The notes beneath the pieces are model-generated. The model saw only the letters and a program-made list of their open reading frames with translations, had not been told where the DNA came from and did not search any database. From contig JBIOTQ010000076.1 of NCBI GenBank assembly GCA_044866075.1, forward strand, positions 1 through 44,638: a stretch of DNA of 44,638 nt. The letters are read 5' to 3'. Positions within the stretch are counted from its first letter, which is position 1, and each line of letters starts with the position of its first letter. This DNA is from JBASRP01 sp044866075 (lineage in GTDB: Bacteria; Actinomycetota; AC-67). Both the position numbers and the translations under genes were made by a program. Of the stretch, positions 23,854 to 31,503 are shown one piece after another.

Positions 23854-24713
23854 GCGTTCGCCGAGACCGCGACCACCTCTGGTTCGACCTTGTGCACCGC
23901 CGGCACCCCGCGGGTCCCCGACAGGAACGCCGCGCCCACCGGGATCAGGTACGCCAGATACACGAGCACCATCTCGAGCGACGGTGCCGGGTTCCAGCCG
24001 AACAGGCCTTTGAGGAACTCGGCGAAGCGGCTCGTGTCGGGGTTGAGCCAGCTCGCGCCGATGGTCCAAACGTGCTCGTTCACCGTGCCGATCAGAGCCG
24101 CTTCCTGGAACTCATGGACGCCCTTCGCGAGCAACCCTGCGGCGAAAAGCAGAACCAGAACGCCGGTCGCTGTGAAGAACGTGCGCAGGTTGACCCTGTG
24201 GCTTCCCTGGTAGATGAGGTAGCCGATCGCGATCGCGATCGCGACACCGGCGAGCCCGCCGACCGCCTGCGACGCGGAGGACTCCGAACCGATCGAGCTG
24301 GAGAGCAGGAACAGCGCCGTCTCGAGCCCTTCCCGCAGGACGGCGAAGAACGCGATTCCGGCCAAGGCGAGCGCGGACCCGGATGCGAGCGCGGCGTCGA
24401 TCTTGGCGTGCAGCTCGCCCTTGATGAATCGAGCCTGGCGGCGCATCCAGAACACCATCCACGTCAGGACGCCGGCGGCCGCGAAGGCGATGACGCCCTC
24501 GACGATCTCCTCGGCCCTGCCTTCGAGCTCACCGACGGCGGCGAAGATGATCGCGCCCGCGCCGGCCGCGATCGCCACAGCGGCGAGCGTGCCGTACCAG
24601 ACGGTTTTCATGTCCTGCGACCGGTTCACCTTCTTGAGGTAGGCGAGCACGATGGCGACGATCAACGCCATCTCGAGTCCTTCGCGGAGCGTGATCAGGA
24701 ATGCACTGCCCAT
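23850..24713 (-). CDS. efeU: EfeU/Ftr1-type iron permease
   Basis: This 287-residue membrane protein of the oxidase-dependent iron transporter family has seven hydrophobic segments. It contains the two family REGLE motifs: LREGLEMAL (Arg10-Glu14) in helix 1 and LREGLETALFL near residue 130, which form the ferric-iron path. Usual partners EfeO and EfeB (the peroxidase) are missing here, so it acts alone or with unlinked partners. GGGGAGAG precedes ATG. The promoter region holds two tandem TTGACA-N17-TTANGT units with inverted repeats, and a divergent DtxR-family regulator lies on the other side, a layout that suggests metal-responsive control. Confidence 0.92.
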   Translation of the reverse strand: MGSAFLITLREGLEMALIVAIVLAYLKKVNRSQDMKTVWYGTLAAVAIAAGAGAIIFAAVGELEGRAEEIVEGVIAFAAAGVLTWMVFWMRRQARFIKGELHAKIDAALASGSALALAGIAFFAVLREGLETALFLLSSSIGSESSASQAVGGLAGVAIAIAIGYLIYQGSHRVNLRTFFTATGVLVLLFAAGLLAKGVHEFQEAALIGTVNEHVWTIGASWLNPDTSRFAEFLKGLFGWNPAPSLEMVLVYLAYLIPVGAAFLSGTRGVPAVHKVEPEVVAVSANA

Positions 24714-24754
24714 CGAACTCTCCCCACTCGTCGGCCGGTGTCCGCTCTGCCCGA

Positions 24755-24816
24755 ACGTAAGAGACCTTGACGTCCCGTGTCAAGAACACCTAACACCGAC
24801 CTGACGCTCGTGTCAA
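24755..24816 (-). promoter_or_regulatory. Tandem promoters with inverted repeats upstream of efeU
   Basis: Reading the minus strand, TTGACA (24811-24816) is followed after 17 bp by TTAGGT (24788-24793), and a second TTGACA (24778-24783) after 17 bp by TTACGT (24755-24760). The two units are 33 bp apart and share TTGACACG-GCGTCA-like sequence. Each -35 box is half of an inverted repeat: TTGAC-N7-GTCAA at 24767-24783 and TGAC-N6-GTCA at 24802-24815. A repressor bound here would cover both -35 elements. Confidence 0.55.
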
Positions 24817-24827
24817 CCGCGTCGATC

Positions 24828-24840
24828 GGGTGGGCGGGGG
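24828..24840 (+). repeat. G-rich intergenic repeat, copy 3
   Basis: GGGTGGGCGGGGG, followed by AATGCGGCAAG, resembles the core of copies 1 and 2. It lies about 33 bp upstream of the -10 box of the DtxR-family gene. Confidence 0.4.
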
Positions 24841-24872
24841 AATGCGGCAAGTTCCCACCGCGGCCCCCGCCG

Positions 24873-24878
24873 TATACT
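24873..24878 (+). promoter_or_regulatory. -10 box TATACT before DtxR-family gene, leaderless
   Basis: TATACT ends 6 nt before GTG 24885. There is no Shine-Dalgarno, and the upstream open frame lacks coding character, so this GTG is the preferred start. Confidence 0.6.
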
Positions 24879-24884
24879 CGCCTC

Positions 24885-25619
24885 GTGGCCGATGTGCACG
24901 GGACCGACGACTACCTCGAGGCCGTCTACGAGATGCAGGAGGAGGGCATCGACGTCGTCCAAGCGCGCATCTCGGAGCGTCTCGGGGTGTCCCGCGCCGC
25001 CGTTTCCGAGAAGGTTGGGCGCCTCGTCCGGATGAAGCTGGTTGAGATCGACGACGACCGGCAGGTCGTCCTGACGCCCCACGGGAAAGCCGTTGCGGAG
25101 GATGCCGTCCGCCGCCACCGCATGGCCGAGCGCTTCCTGATCGATATCCTGAAGCTGCCCTGGCACAAGGCGCACGAAGAGGCCGAGCGGTTCCAGGACG
25201 CGATCTCGGAAGAGGTCGAGCAGCGCATCCTCGCGGTGCTGGGTGACGCCGCCACGTGTCCCCATGGGAACCCGATCCCGGGAACCGGCGCGACGATCCC
25301 GACCGACCTCGTCTCGCTCGACGATATGAGCGCCGGCGAGGAGGCCGAGCTGGTCCGCCTCACCGAGGACGTCGAGCTTCAAACCGACGTCCTCCGTTAC
25401 TTCGAGGAGCACGGCCTGATGCCCGGCAACCACGTGCGCGTCGTCGAGATCTCGCCGGATGGGACGATGACCCTCGAGGTGGACGGCGTGAAGTCGTCGC
25501 TCGGGCCGGAGCTCGCCGACAACATGTGGATGCGACCGGCCGGCGCGCGACGGGCGCGGGGGTCGGGGGCCTCTCGTAGCGAAGCGATAGGCCCCCGGTC
25601 GACTGGGGCGCGCCGCTAG
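24885..25619 (+). CDS. DtxR/MntR-family metal-dependent repressor
   Basis: This 244-residue regulator has an N-terminal winged helix (DDYLEAVYEMQEEG, ISERLGVSRAAVSEKVGRLV), a dimerisation/metal domain (VRRHRMAERFL, HKAHEEAERFQDAISEEVE, CPHGNPIPG) and a C-terminal FeoA/SH3-like domain (FEEHGLMPGNHVRVVEISPD). By alignment to DtxR, the ligand positions are Asp9 (Met10 in DtxR; Asp in MntR), Glu12, His78, Glu82, His97, Glu101 (Cys102), Gln104 (Glu105) and Asp105 (His106). This mix matches neither canonical iron nor manganese sensors. A 25-residue basic tail ends the protein and contains a palindromic DNA element. Divergent from efeU, which it probably controls. Its stop is 2 nt before polA. Confidence 0.9.
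   Translation: MADVHGTDDYLEAVYEMQEEGIDVVQARISERLGVSRAAVSEKVGRLVRMKLVEIDDDRQVVLTPHGKAVAEDAVRRHRMAERFLIDILKLPWHKAHEEAERFQDAISEEVEQRILAVLGDAATCPHGNPIPGTGATIPTDLVSLDDMSAGEEAELVRLTEDVELQTDVLRYFEEHGLMPGNHVRVVEISPDGTMTLEVDGVKSSLGPELADNMWMRPAGARRARGSGASRSEAIGPRSTGARR
25565..25596 (+). repeat. Palindrome inside the 3' end of the DtxR-family gene
   Basis: GGGGGCCT (25565-25572) and AGGCCCCC (25589-25596) form a perfect 8-bp stem with a 16-nt loop that has a further TCG/CGA pairing. It encodes part of the protein's low-complexity tail and lies 26 nt before the polA start. It could be an attenuating hairpin or an inserted REP-like element. Confidence 0.5.
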
Positions 25620-25621
25620 AC

Positions 25622-28330
25622 GTGCCGCCCCGCACCCGAGCCTCCGCGCGCAAAGCCGCCGCGACGCCCCAGACCCCGCCGCCCCCCGAGGGGAAAGAGC
25701 GCCTGCTTCTCCTCGACGGTCATTCGCTCGCGTACCGGGCGTTCTTCGCGTTGCCGACCTCGCTCGTCACCTCGACAGGCCAGATCACCAACGCCGTGTA
25801 CGGGTTCACGTCGATGCTCATCAAGCTGCTCGCCGAGCAGAAGACGGACCGGGTCGCGGTCGCGTTCGACGTCGGACCGCCGACCGTGCGGCTGGCCGAG
25901 TACAGCGAGTACAAGGCCGGGCGGGCGGAGACTCCGACCGAGTTCTCGTCCCAGATGGGCTTGCTGCGCGAGGTGCTGGAGGCGCTGCGCGTCCCGATGT
26001 TCGAGGTACGTGAGTACGAGGCGGACGACGTCCTGGCGACGCTCGCGTTGAAGGCGGTTGCGGAGGGGCTCGACGTCGCGATCGTCACTGCCGACCGCGA
26101 CTTCCTTCAGCTCGTCCGGCCCGGCATCACGATCCTCTTCAACCGCAAGGGCATCAGCGACATCTCCGCCTATGACTCGCAGGCGGTGATCGACCGCTTC
26201 GGGTTGCCGCCGGAGAAGCTTCCCGACTTCGTCGCGCTGAAGGGCGACACGTCCGACAACTTGCCGGGCGTCCCCGGCGTCGGCGACAAGACCGCCTCGA
26301 GCCTCATCCAGCAGTTCGGCTCGGTGGAGAAGCTACTCGACCACCTCGATGAGGTCCCGCAGAAGCTGCGCAAGATCGTGCCCGCGCTCGAGGCCGGGCG
26401 CGAGCAGATCCTCCAGAACAAGAAGCTGAACCGTCTCGTCGAGACGCTCGACATCGACGCGGATCCCGCCGAGATCCGTATGGGCGACTGGGATGACGAG
26501 CTGATCCGGAAGCTGTTCGTGTCGCTGGAGTTCCGGTCGCTCCTGGAACGGCTCCCGGACGTGCGTCGTACGCCGGCGCGCGAGGCGACCGCGGAGTTCG
26601 TCGCCCGCGCGGGCGGCGGCGACGAGCCCGCGCGCATCACGAAGGCGGCCAAGGGTGGCGCGCGCGTCGCGCTGGCCGTGCACCCGGGCGCGGAGGGGAT
26701 CGCGCTGGCCTCGTCCGACGACGAAGTCATCTGGCTCGAGGACGCGGCGAAGGCCGGCGATCTGCTCGCCGACCCGTCGGTCGCGAAGGTCGCGCACGAC
26801 GCCAAGGAGATCGCGGTCGCGCGCCGCCGCGCCGGCGGCGCTTTCGCGGGCCTCGTCTTCGACACGATGATCGCCGCGTACCTCCTCGACCCGGCCGCCG
26901 GGCGGTACGAGCTCGACGAGATGTCGCTGCGCTACCTCAACCGCGAGCTCCCGACCGCGAAGCCGCCGGAGACCGACGGGCAGTTGGGGTTGCTGGCCGA
27001 CGAGACGGACGAGGTCAACGTCGCCGCGGCAGCCGGCGCGCAGGCCGCGGCGCTGCTGCCGCTCGCAGACAAGCTCGGGTCCGAGCTCAACCGACTCGGC
27101 ATGAGCGAGCTGTACCGCACCGTGGAGCTCCCGCTGGTCGACGTGCTGGCCGGCATGGAGGAGGTCGGCGTCGCGATCGACGTCGCGCTGCTGGAGCAAC
27201 AGGCGAACGTGCTGTCGACGCAGATCGATGCGCTCGAGGGGTCGATCCACCACCACGCCGGCGGGCCGCTCAACATCAATTCGCCGCCGCAGCTGCGCGA
27301 GGTGCTCTACGACAAGCTCGGTCTCTCGACGACGCGGCGAACGAAGACGGGGATGTCGACCGACGCGCAGGCGCTGGAAAACCTGCGCGGTATGCACCCG
27401 ATCGTGGACGACATCCTCAAGTACCGGGAGCTGACGAAGCTCAAGTCGACCTACCTCGACGCGCTGCCGCGGCTCGTCGACCCGAAGACGGGGCGGCTGC
27501 ACGCCCGCTTCCACCAGACGGGCGCCGCAACGGGACGCCTGTCGACGTTCGATCCGAACCTTCAGAACATCCCGGTTCGCACGCCGCTCGGCCGCGAGAT
27601 CCGCCGCGCGTTCGTCGCCGGTTTCCCGCAGCACTCCTTGTTGGTGGCCGACTACTCCCAGATCGAGCTGCGCGTCCTCGCCCACATCACCGGCGACCAA
27701 GGTCTGCGCGACGCATTCGCGCGCGACGACGACATCCATACCGCGACCGCGGCGAAGATCTACGGCTTCCCCGTCGACGACGTCCCGCGCGACGTGCGCG
27801 ATCGGGCGAAGGCGATCAACTTCGGGCTCGCGTACGGGATGAACGCGTACGGGCTGGCGCAGCGGCTCGGCATCACGCCCGACGAGGCGCAGGAATTCAT
27901 CGACGCCTATTTCGCGAGCTTCCCCAAGGTGAAGGAGTTCATGTCGACCGTCGTCCGTGACGCCTACCGGGACGGCTTCACGAGCACGTTGCTCGGCCGC
28001 CGCCGGTACATCGAGGAGCTCACGCACCGGAACCCGCGGGTGCGGCAGATGGGGGAGCGGCAGGCCCTGAACGCCCCGATCCAGGGGACGGCCGCCGACA
28101 TGATCAAGCTCGCCATGATCGAGGTCGACGCCGGACTCCGGAAAGCCGGTCTCCGCGCCCGAATGGTCCTGACAGTCCACGATGAGCTGCTCTTCGAGGT
28201 GCCCGACGCCGAGCTCGACGCGACGCGGGAGGCCGTCCGGTCGTTGATGGAGCAGGCGTACCCGATGGACGTCCCCTTGAAGGTGGACGTGGCGATCGGG
28301 GCGAACTGGGCGGAAGCGAAAGGCGGCTAA
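25622..28330 (+). CDS. polA: DNA polymerase I
   Basis: This 902-residue polymerase fills gaps in repair and Okazaki-fragment processing. The 5'-3' exonuclease domain (LLLDGHSLAYRAFFALP, EADDVLATLA, TADRDFLQLV, LKGDTSDNLPGVPGVGDKTA) is intact. The central 3'-5' exonuclease-like domain is degenerate: the DTE metal motif is replaced by ALAVHPG and the second block reads VAHDAKEIAVAR, so proofreading is probably absent, as in many Actinobacteria and Taq. The polymerase domain has motif A DYSQIELR (Asp677), motif B RAKAINFGLAYGMNAYG and motif C VHDEL (His853-Asp854). The start is GTG 25622, 3 nt after the DtxR-family stop. polA-rpsA-coaE linkage is conserved in Actinobacteria, though two genes intervene here. 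Confidence 0.98.
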   Translation: MPPRTRASARKAAATPQTPPPPEGKERLLLLDGHSLAYRAFFALPTSLVTSTGQITNAVYGFTSMLIKLLAEQKTDRVAVAFDVGPPTVRLAEYSEYKAGRAETPTEFSSQMGLLREVLEALRVPMFEVREYEADDVLATLALKAVAEGLDVAIVTADRDFLQLVRPGITILFNRKGISDISAYDSQAVIDRFGLPPEKLPDFVALKGDTSDNLPGVPGVGDKTASSLIQQFGSVEKLLDHLDEVPQKLRKIVPALEAGREQILQNKKLNRLVETLDIDADPAEIRMGDWDDELIRKLFVSLEFRSLLERLPDVRRTPAREATAEFVARAGGGDEPARITKAAKGGARVALAVHPGAEGIALASSDDEVIWLEDAAKAGDLLADPSVAKVAHDAKEIAVARRRAGGAFAGLVFDTMIAAYLLDPAAGRYELDEMSLRYLNRELPTAKPPETDGQLGLLADETDEVNVAAAAGAQAAALLPLADKLGSELNRLGMSELYRTVELPLVDVLAGMEEVGVAIDVALLEQQANVLSTQIDALEGSIHHHAGGPLNINSPPQLREVLYDKLGLSTTRRTKTGMSTDAQALENLRGMHPIVDDILKYRELTKLKSTYLDALPRLVDPKTGRLHARFHQTGAATGRLSTFDPNLQNIPVRTPLGREIRRAFVAGFPQHSLLVADYSQIELRVLAHITGDQGLRDAFARDDDIHTATAAKIYGFPVDDVPRDVRDRAKAINFGLAYGMNAYGLAQRLGITPDEAQEFIDAYFASFPKVKEFMSTVVRDAYRDGFTSTLLGRRRYIEELTHRNPRVRQMGERQALNAPIQGTAADMIKLAMIEVDAGLRKAGLRARMVLTVHDELLFEVPDAELDATREAVRSLMEQAYPMDVPLKVDVAIGANWAEAKGG

Positions 28331-28433
28331 CGAACGGCCCTCGTTCCGCAGCTCGGGCTATGTAGAAGGGCCGATGGCGGTCCACCGTTCTCGGACGCAT
28401 GATCGGGGTACGGGACCTGGCGAAGGGTGTGTC

Positions 28434-30365
28434 GTGAGCGACGTAGCGAAACTTCTCGGGGGGCGAGAGGTCTTGGCGATGGCGCACGCGGACGTCCTGG
28501 CCGTCCGCGAGAGGAGCCGCCGCCGCCGGCTGATCTGGCTCGGGTCGCTGATCGGGATCCCGACCGCGCTGCTCTGGTATCGGATCATGGTCGGGCGGCC
28601 GTTCAACGTCTTCGCGCTGCCCCACTTCGGCGGCGACCCGCTGATCTGGGTGCCGGCCCTCCTCCTCACGACGTTGCTCGCGGTCGTCTTCATCGCGCCC
28701 ATGGCGGGGCAGCGCTCGCCGCACGTGCTGTACCGCCCCGAGCAGATCGACGTGGGCTTCGACGACGTGAAGGGCCTCGGCCCCGTCGTCGACGAAGTGA
28801 TCCGCTCGCTCAACGTCTTCCTCGGCTACGCGACCTTCCGTGACGAGCTCGGCGGCACGCCGCGGCGCGGCATCCTCTTCGAGGGACCGCCGGGGACCGG
28901 CAAGACGCACATGGCCAAGGCGATGGCCCGGCACGCCGGCGTTCCGTTCCTGTTCGTCGCCGGCCCCGCGTTCCAGTCGCACTGGTACGGCATGACCGCC
29001 AAGAAGCTGCGCTCCTACTTCAAGGCTCTCAAGAAGGTCGCGCGCCGCGAGGGCGGTGCGATCGGGTTCATCGAAGAGATCGACGCGTTCGCGACCGCGC
29101 GCGGCGGACTCGACGGGTCCACGCCGGTCGCGACGGCGACGGGGCTGCGCGGGCTGTTCGGCCGCCGCTCGGAGCCGGTCGTCGCCTCCGGAACCGGCGG
29201 CACCGTGAACGAGCTGCTGATCCAGATGCAGTCGTTCGACACGCTCCCGCCGGGCGCGAAGCTGCTCGACAAGATCAAAGAGAGGATCAACCTGTTCCTG
29301 CCGCCGAACCACCAGATCCGGAAGCGCCGCCCGCCGTACCACAACGTTCTGATCATCGCGGCGACGAACCGCGGCGACACGCTAGACCCGGCGCTGCTGC
29401 GGCCGGGACGGTTCGACCGCCGCCTGTACTTCGACGTTCCGTCGCGCGCGGGCCGCCGCGAGCTGGTGGACTACTTCCTCTCGCGGAAGCGCCACGCGGC
29501 GGAGCTCGACGCCGACGCGCGCCGCGACGAGCTGGCCGCGATGACGTTCGGCTACTCGCCCGTTCAGATCGAGCACCTCCTCGACGAGGCGCTGATCGTG
29601 TCGCTTCGCCACGGCCGCACCGAGATGCACTGGTCCGACCTGACCGCCGCGAAGCTCGCCGAGGACATCGGCCTTCCGCATCACGAGTCGTACATGCCCG
29701 ACGAACGCCGTCAGATCGCGACGCACGAAGCGGGCCACGCCGTCGCCGCCTACCTGGTCGGCGAAGGGCGCCGCCTCGACGTGTTGTCGATCATCAAACG
29801 CCGGGAGGCGCTGGGCTTGCTCGCGCATTCCGACACCGAGGAGCGTTTTACCAAGACGCGCACCGAGCTCGAGGCGTTGCTGAAGATCTCGCTCGCCGGC
29901 ATGGCGGCGGAAGAGATCTTCGATGGCGAGTCCGGCACCGGTCCGGCCGGAGACCTTGCGGTCGCGACGAACATCGCGGCGGAGATGGTCGGGTCCCTCG
30001 GCATGGCCGGATCGCTGATCTCGTTCCGCGCCATGAGCGAGACCGTCTTCGATCCGGGGCTCGTCGGCCGCGTGATCTCGCACGAATCGAGCAAACGCGC
30101 GGTCGACATGATGCTCAAGCGCGAGAAGGCGGCCGTGAAGAGGCTCCTGCGTTCGAACCAGGGTCTCGTCGTTGCGCTGCGCGACGCTCTGCTCGATCGC
30201 GAGGAGCTGATCGGCGACGAGATCATCGCCGTGCTCGAGGCGGCCGGCGGGGCCCGCGTGCAAGCGGCCGTCCGGAAGGCAGCGCGGGGTCGCGTGGCTA
30301 GGGCGGCGAGCGCGGCGCGATCGTCGTCTTTACCCAGTCGGCCGTCGCGGCGATCCCCTCGGTGA
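28434..30365 (+). CDS. Atypical FtsH-like membrane AAA protease
   Basis: This 643-residue AAA ATPase is fused to an M41 zinc protease. Two N-terminal membrane helices (LIWLGSLIGIPTALLWYRI, LIWVPALLLTTLLAVVFIAP) precede the AAA module: Walker A GPPGTGKTH (151-159), pore segment HWYGMTAKK, Walker B GFIEEIDA (Glu214 where FtsH has Asp), and SRH ATNRGDTLDPALLRPGRFDRR split over the conserved arginines. Compared with FtsH there are two insertions, about 20 residues after the Walker B and about 30 before sensor 1. The protease has HEAGH (431-435) and the third Zn ligand Asp507 in GPAGDLAVATN. GTG 28434 is preferred over ATG 28374 because the extra 20 codons have poor GC at third positions. The 3' end overlaps the convergent epimerase by 68 bp. 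Probably a divergent membrane quality-control protease. Confidence 0.85.
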   Translation: MSDVAKLLGGREVLAMAHADVLAVRERSRRRRLIWLGSLIGIPTALLWYRIMVGRPFNVFALPHFGGDPLIWVPALLLTTLLAVVFIAPMAGQRSPHVLYRPEQIDVGFDDVKGLGPVVDEVIRSLNVFLGYATFRDELGGTPRRGILFEGPPGTGKTHMAKAMARHAGVPFLFVAGPAFQSHWYGMTAKKLRSYFKALKKVARREGGAIGFIEEIDAFATARGGLDGSTPVATATGLRGLFGRRSEPVVASGTGGTVNELLIQMQSFDTLPPGAKLLDKIKERINLFLPPNHQIRKRRPPYHNVLIIAATNRGDTLDPALLRPGRFDRRLYFDVPSRAGRRELVDYFLSRKRHAAELDADARRDELAAMTFGYSPVQIEHLLDEALIVSLRHGRTEMHWSDLTAAKLAEDIGLPHHESYMPDERRQIATHEAGHAVAAYLVGEGRRLDVLSIIKRREALGLLAHSDTEERFTKTRTELEALLKISLAGMAAEEIFDGESGTGPAGDLAVATNIAAEMVGSLGMAGSLISFRAMSETVFDPGLVGRVISHESSKRAVDMMLKREKAAVKRLLRSNQGLVVALRDALLDREELIGDEIIAVLEAAGGARVQAAVRKAARGRVARAASAARSSSLPSRPSRRSPR

Positions 30366-31254
30366 GGCTCGTCCGCGGCTCCCATCCGAGCTTCCGCTTC
30401 GCGCGCGTCCAGTCGAGCGCGATCCGCTGGAGCTCGCCGAGCCGCGGTTCCGCGTAGCGCACCTCGCCGCCGAAGCCCACGGCGCGCGCGCACGTGTCTA
30501 GGAGCTCGCGGATGGTCGTCTCGACGCCGGTGCCGATGTTGAAGACCGTGCCGGAGCCTCTCTCGATGGAGCGCAGGAACGCGTCGGCGACGTCCCCGGC
30601 GTACACGAAATCGCGCGTCTGCGATCCGTCCCCGTAGATGACGGGCCGGCGGCCGTCGAGCATCGCGCCGAGGAAGATCGACACCACACCCGCCTCGCCG
30701 AGCGGATCCTGGCGCGGGCCGTACACGTTCCCGAGCGCGAGGACCGTCCAGTCGAGGCCGTGCCCCTGCTTGTAGAACGCGAGGTAGTCGTGCAGCACGC
30801 GCTTCGAGATCCCATACGGCGACTCGGGCGTGCCGCGGTAGGTCTCCTTGACCGGCAGCGCCGACGGCTTCGGTTCGCCGTAGATGCATCCTCCCGACGA
30901 CGCCACGATGACCTTGCGCGTCCCCGCCTCGCGCGCCGCCTCGAGGAGTCTCAGCGACCCGGTGATGTTGACGTCGGCGTCCAACAGCGGATCGGCCACG
31001 GACACCCGCACGTCCATCTGCGCGGCGAGGTGCATCACGACCTCGGGTCGATCCGCGGCGAAGATGTCCCGCAGCGCGACGTTGCGGATGTCGATCTCGT
31101 GCAGAGCAACGCCCTGGGCGAGCGGACCGGCGATGTTCTCACGGGACCCGCGCTGGAGCGAGTCGATCACCGTCACCTCGTGCCCGGCATCGAGCAGACG
31201 CTCGACCACGTGGGATCCGATGAATCCGGCACCGCCGGTGACCAGGACCTTCAT
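30298..31254 (-). CDS. NAD-dependent nucleotide-sugar epimerase/dehydratase, GalE-like
   Basis: This 318-residue extended short-chain dehydrogenase binds NAD through VTGGAGFIGSHV (residues 5-16). Catalytic Tyr147 and Lys151 lie in SPYGISK, and VASSGGCIYGEP supplies the Ser. MHLAAQMDVRVSVADP is the standard block of the UDP-glucose 4-epimerase group. It would interconvert or modify NDP-sugars for envelope polysaccharides. Upstream on its strand a TATCGT element lies 12 nt from ATG. It shares 68 bp with the end of the FtsH-like gene, on the opposite strand, and is divergent from rpsA. Confidence 0.92.
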   Translation of the reverse strand: MKVLVTGGAGFIGSHVVERLLDAGHEVTVIDSLQRGSRENIAGPLAQGVALHEIDIRNVALRDIFAADRPEVVMHLAAQMDVRVSVADPLLDADVNITGSLRLLEAAREAGTRKVIVASSGGCIYGEPKPSALPVKETYRGTPESPYGISKRVLHDYLAFYKQGHGLDWTVLALGNVYGPRQDPLGEAGVVSIFLGAMLDGRRPVIYGDGSQTRDFVYAGDVADAFLRSIERGSGTVFNIGTGVETTIRELLDTCARAVGFGGEVRYAEPRLGELQRIALDWTRAKRKLGWEPRTSLTEGIAATADWVKTTIAPRSPP

Positions 31255-31326
31255 GGCGAACCGTCACGATACCGACTCAGGGAGCGGTGCGCGGCGCGTG
31301 GGGAGACTGGGTCGCAGACCGAAGCG

Positions 31327-31356
31327 TTGACGACCCCCGTGAGCCGGGTCTAGACT
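31327..31356 (+). promoter_or_regulatory. Canonical housekeeping promoter of rpsA
   Basis: TTGACG (31327-31332), an 18-bp spacer and TAGACT (31351-31356) form the clearest two-box promoter in the window. The predicted transcript start, about 31363, leaves a leader of about 140 nt before rpsA. Confidence 0.7.
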
Positions 31357-31384
31357 CCCCGAGCCTGTTAGGGCAGGTCAAAGG

Positions 31385-31477
31385 CCGTATCGGATGCCCC
31401 GGAAGGAGCGGGGCGCATCGCCGGACCCCTTGTCGCCGCGCCCCGCGGGTACCATCGACAGGGGAGTACCGATACGG
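31385..31477 (+). promoter_or_regulatory. Structured rpsA leader with mutually exclusive stems
   Basis: An outer 9-bp stem pairs CCGTATCGG (31385-31393) with CCGATACGG (31469-31477). Inside, GCCCCG (31396-31401) pairs with CGGGGC (31409-31414), presenting a GAAGGAG loop that looks like a Shine-Dalgarno. The same G run, as GGGGCGC (31410-31416), can instead pair with GCGCCCC (31438-31444). The two inner stems cannot coexist. This is the pattern of a switching leader and fits autogenous control of S1, but no known leader family is claimed. Confidence 0.5.
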
Positions 31478-31503
31478 ATCCCCGAGAAAGGATTGGTTCG
31501 TTC

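Noticed and set aside
26333..28180. 615-codon minus-strand frame opposite polA
   Set aside because: Shadow of polA; composition is that of antisense GC-rich codons.
28374..28433. Upstream ATG as start of the FtsH-like protease
   Set aside because: The 20 extra codons have about half GC at third positions, unlike coding DNA here, and no transmembrane or domain content.
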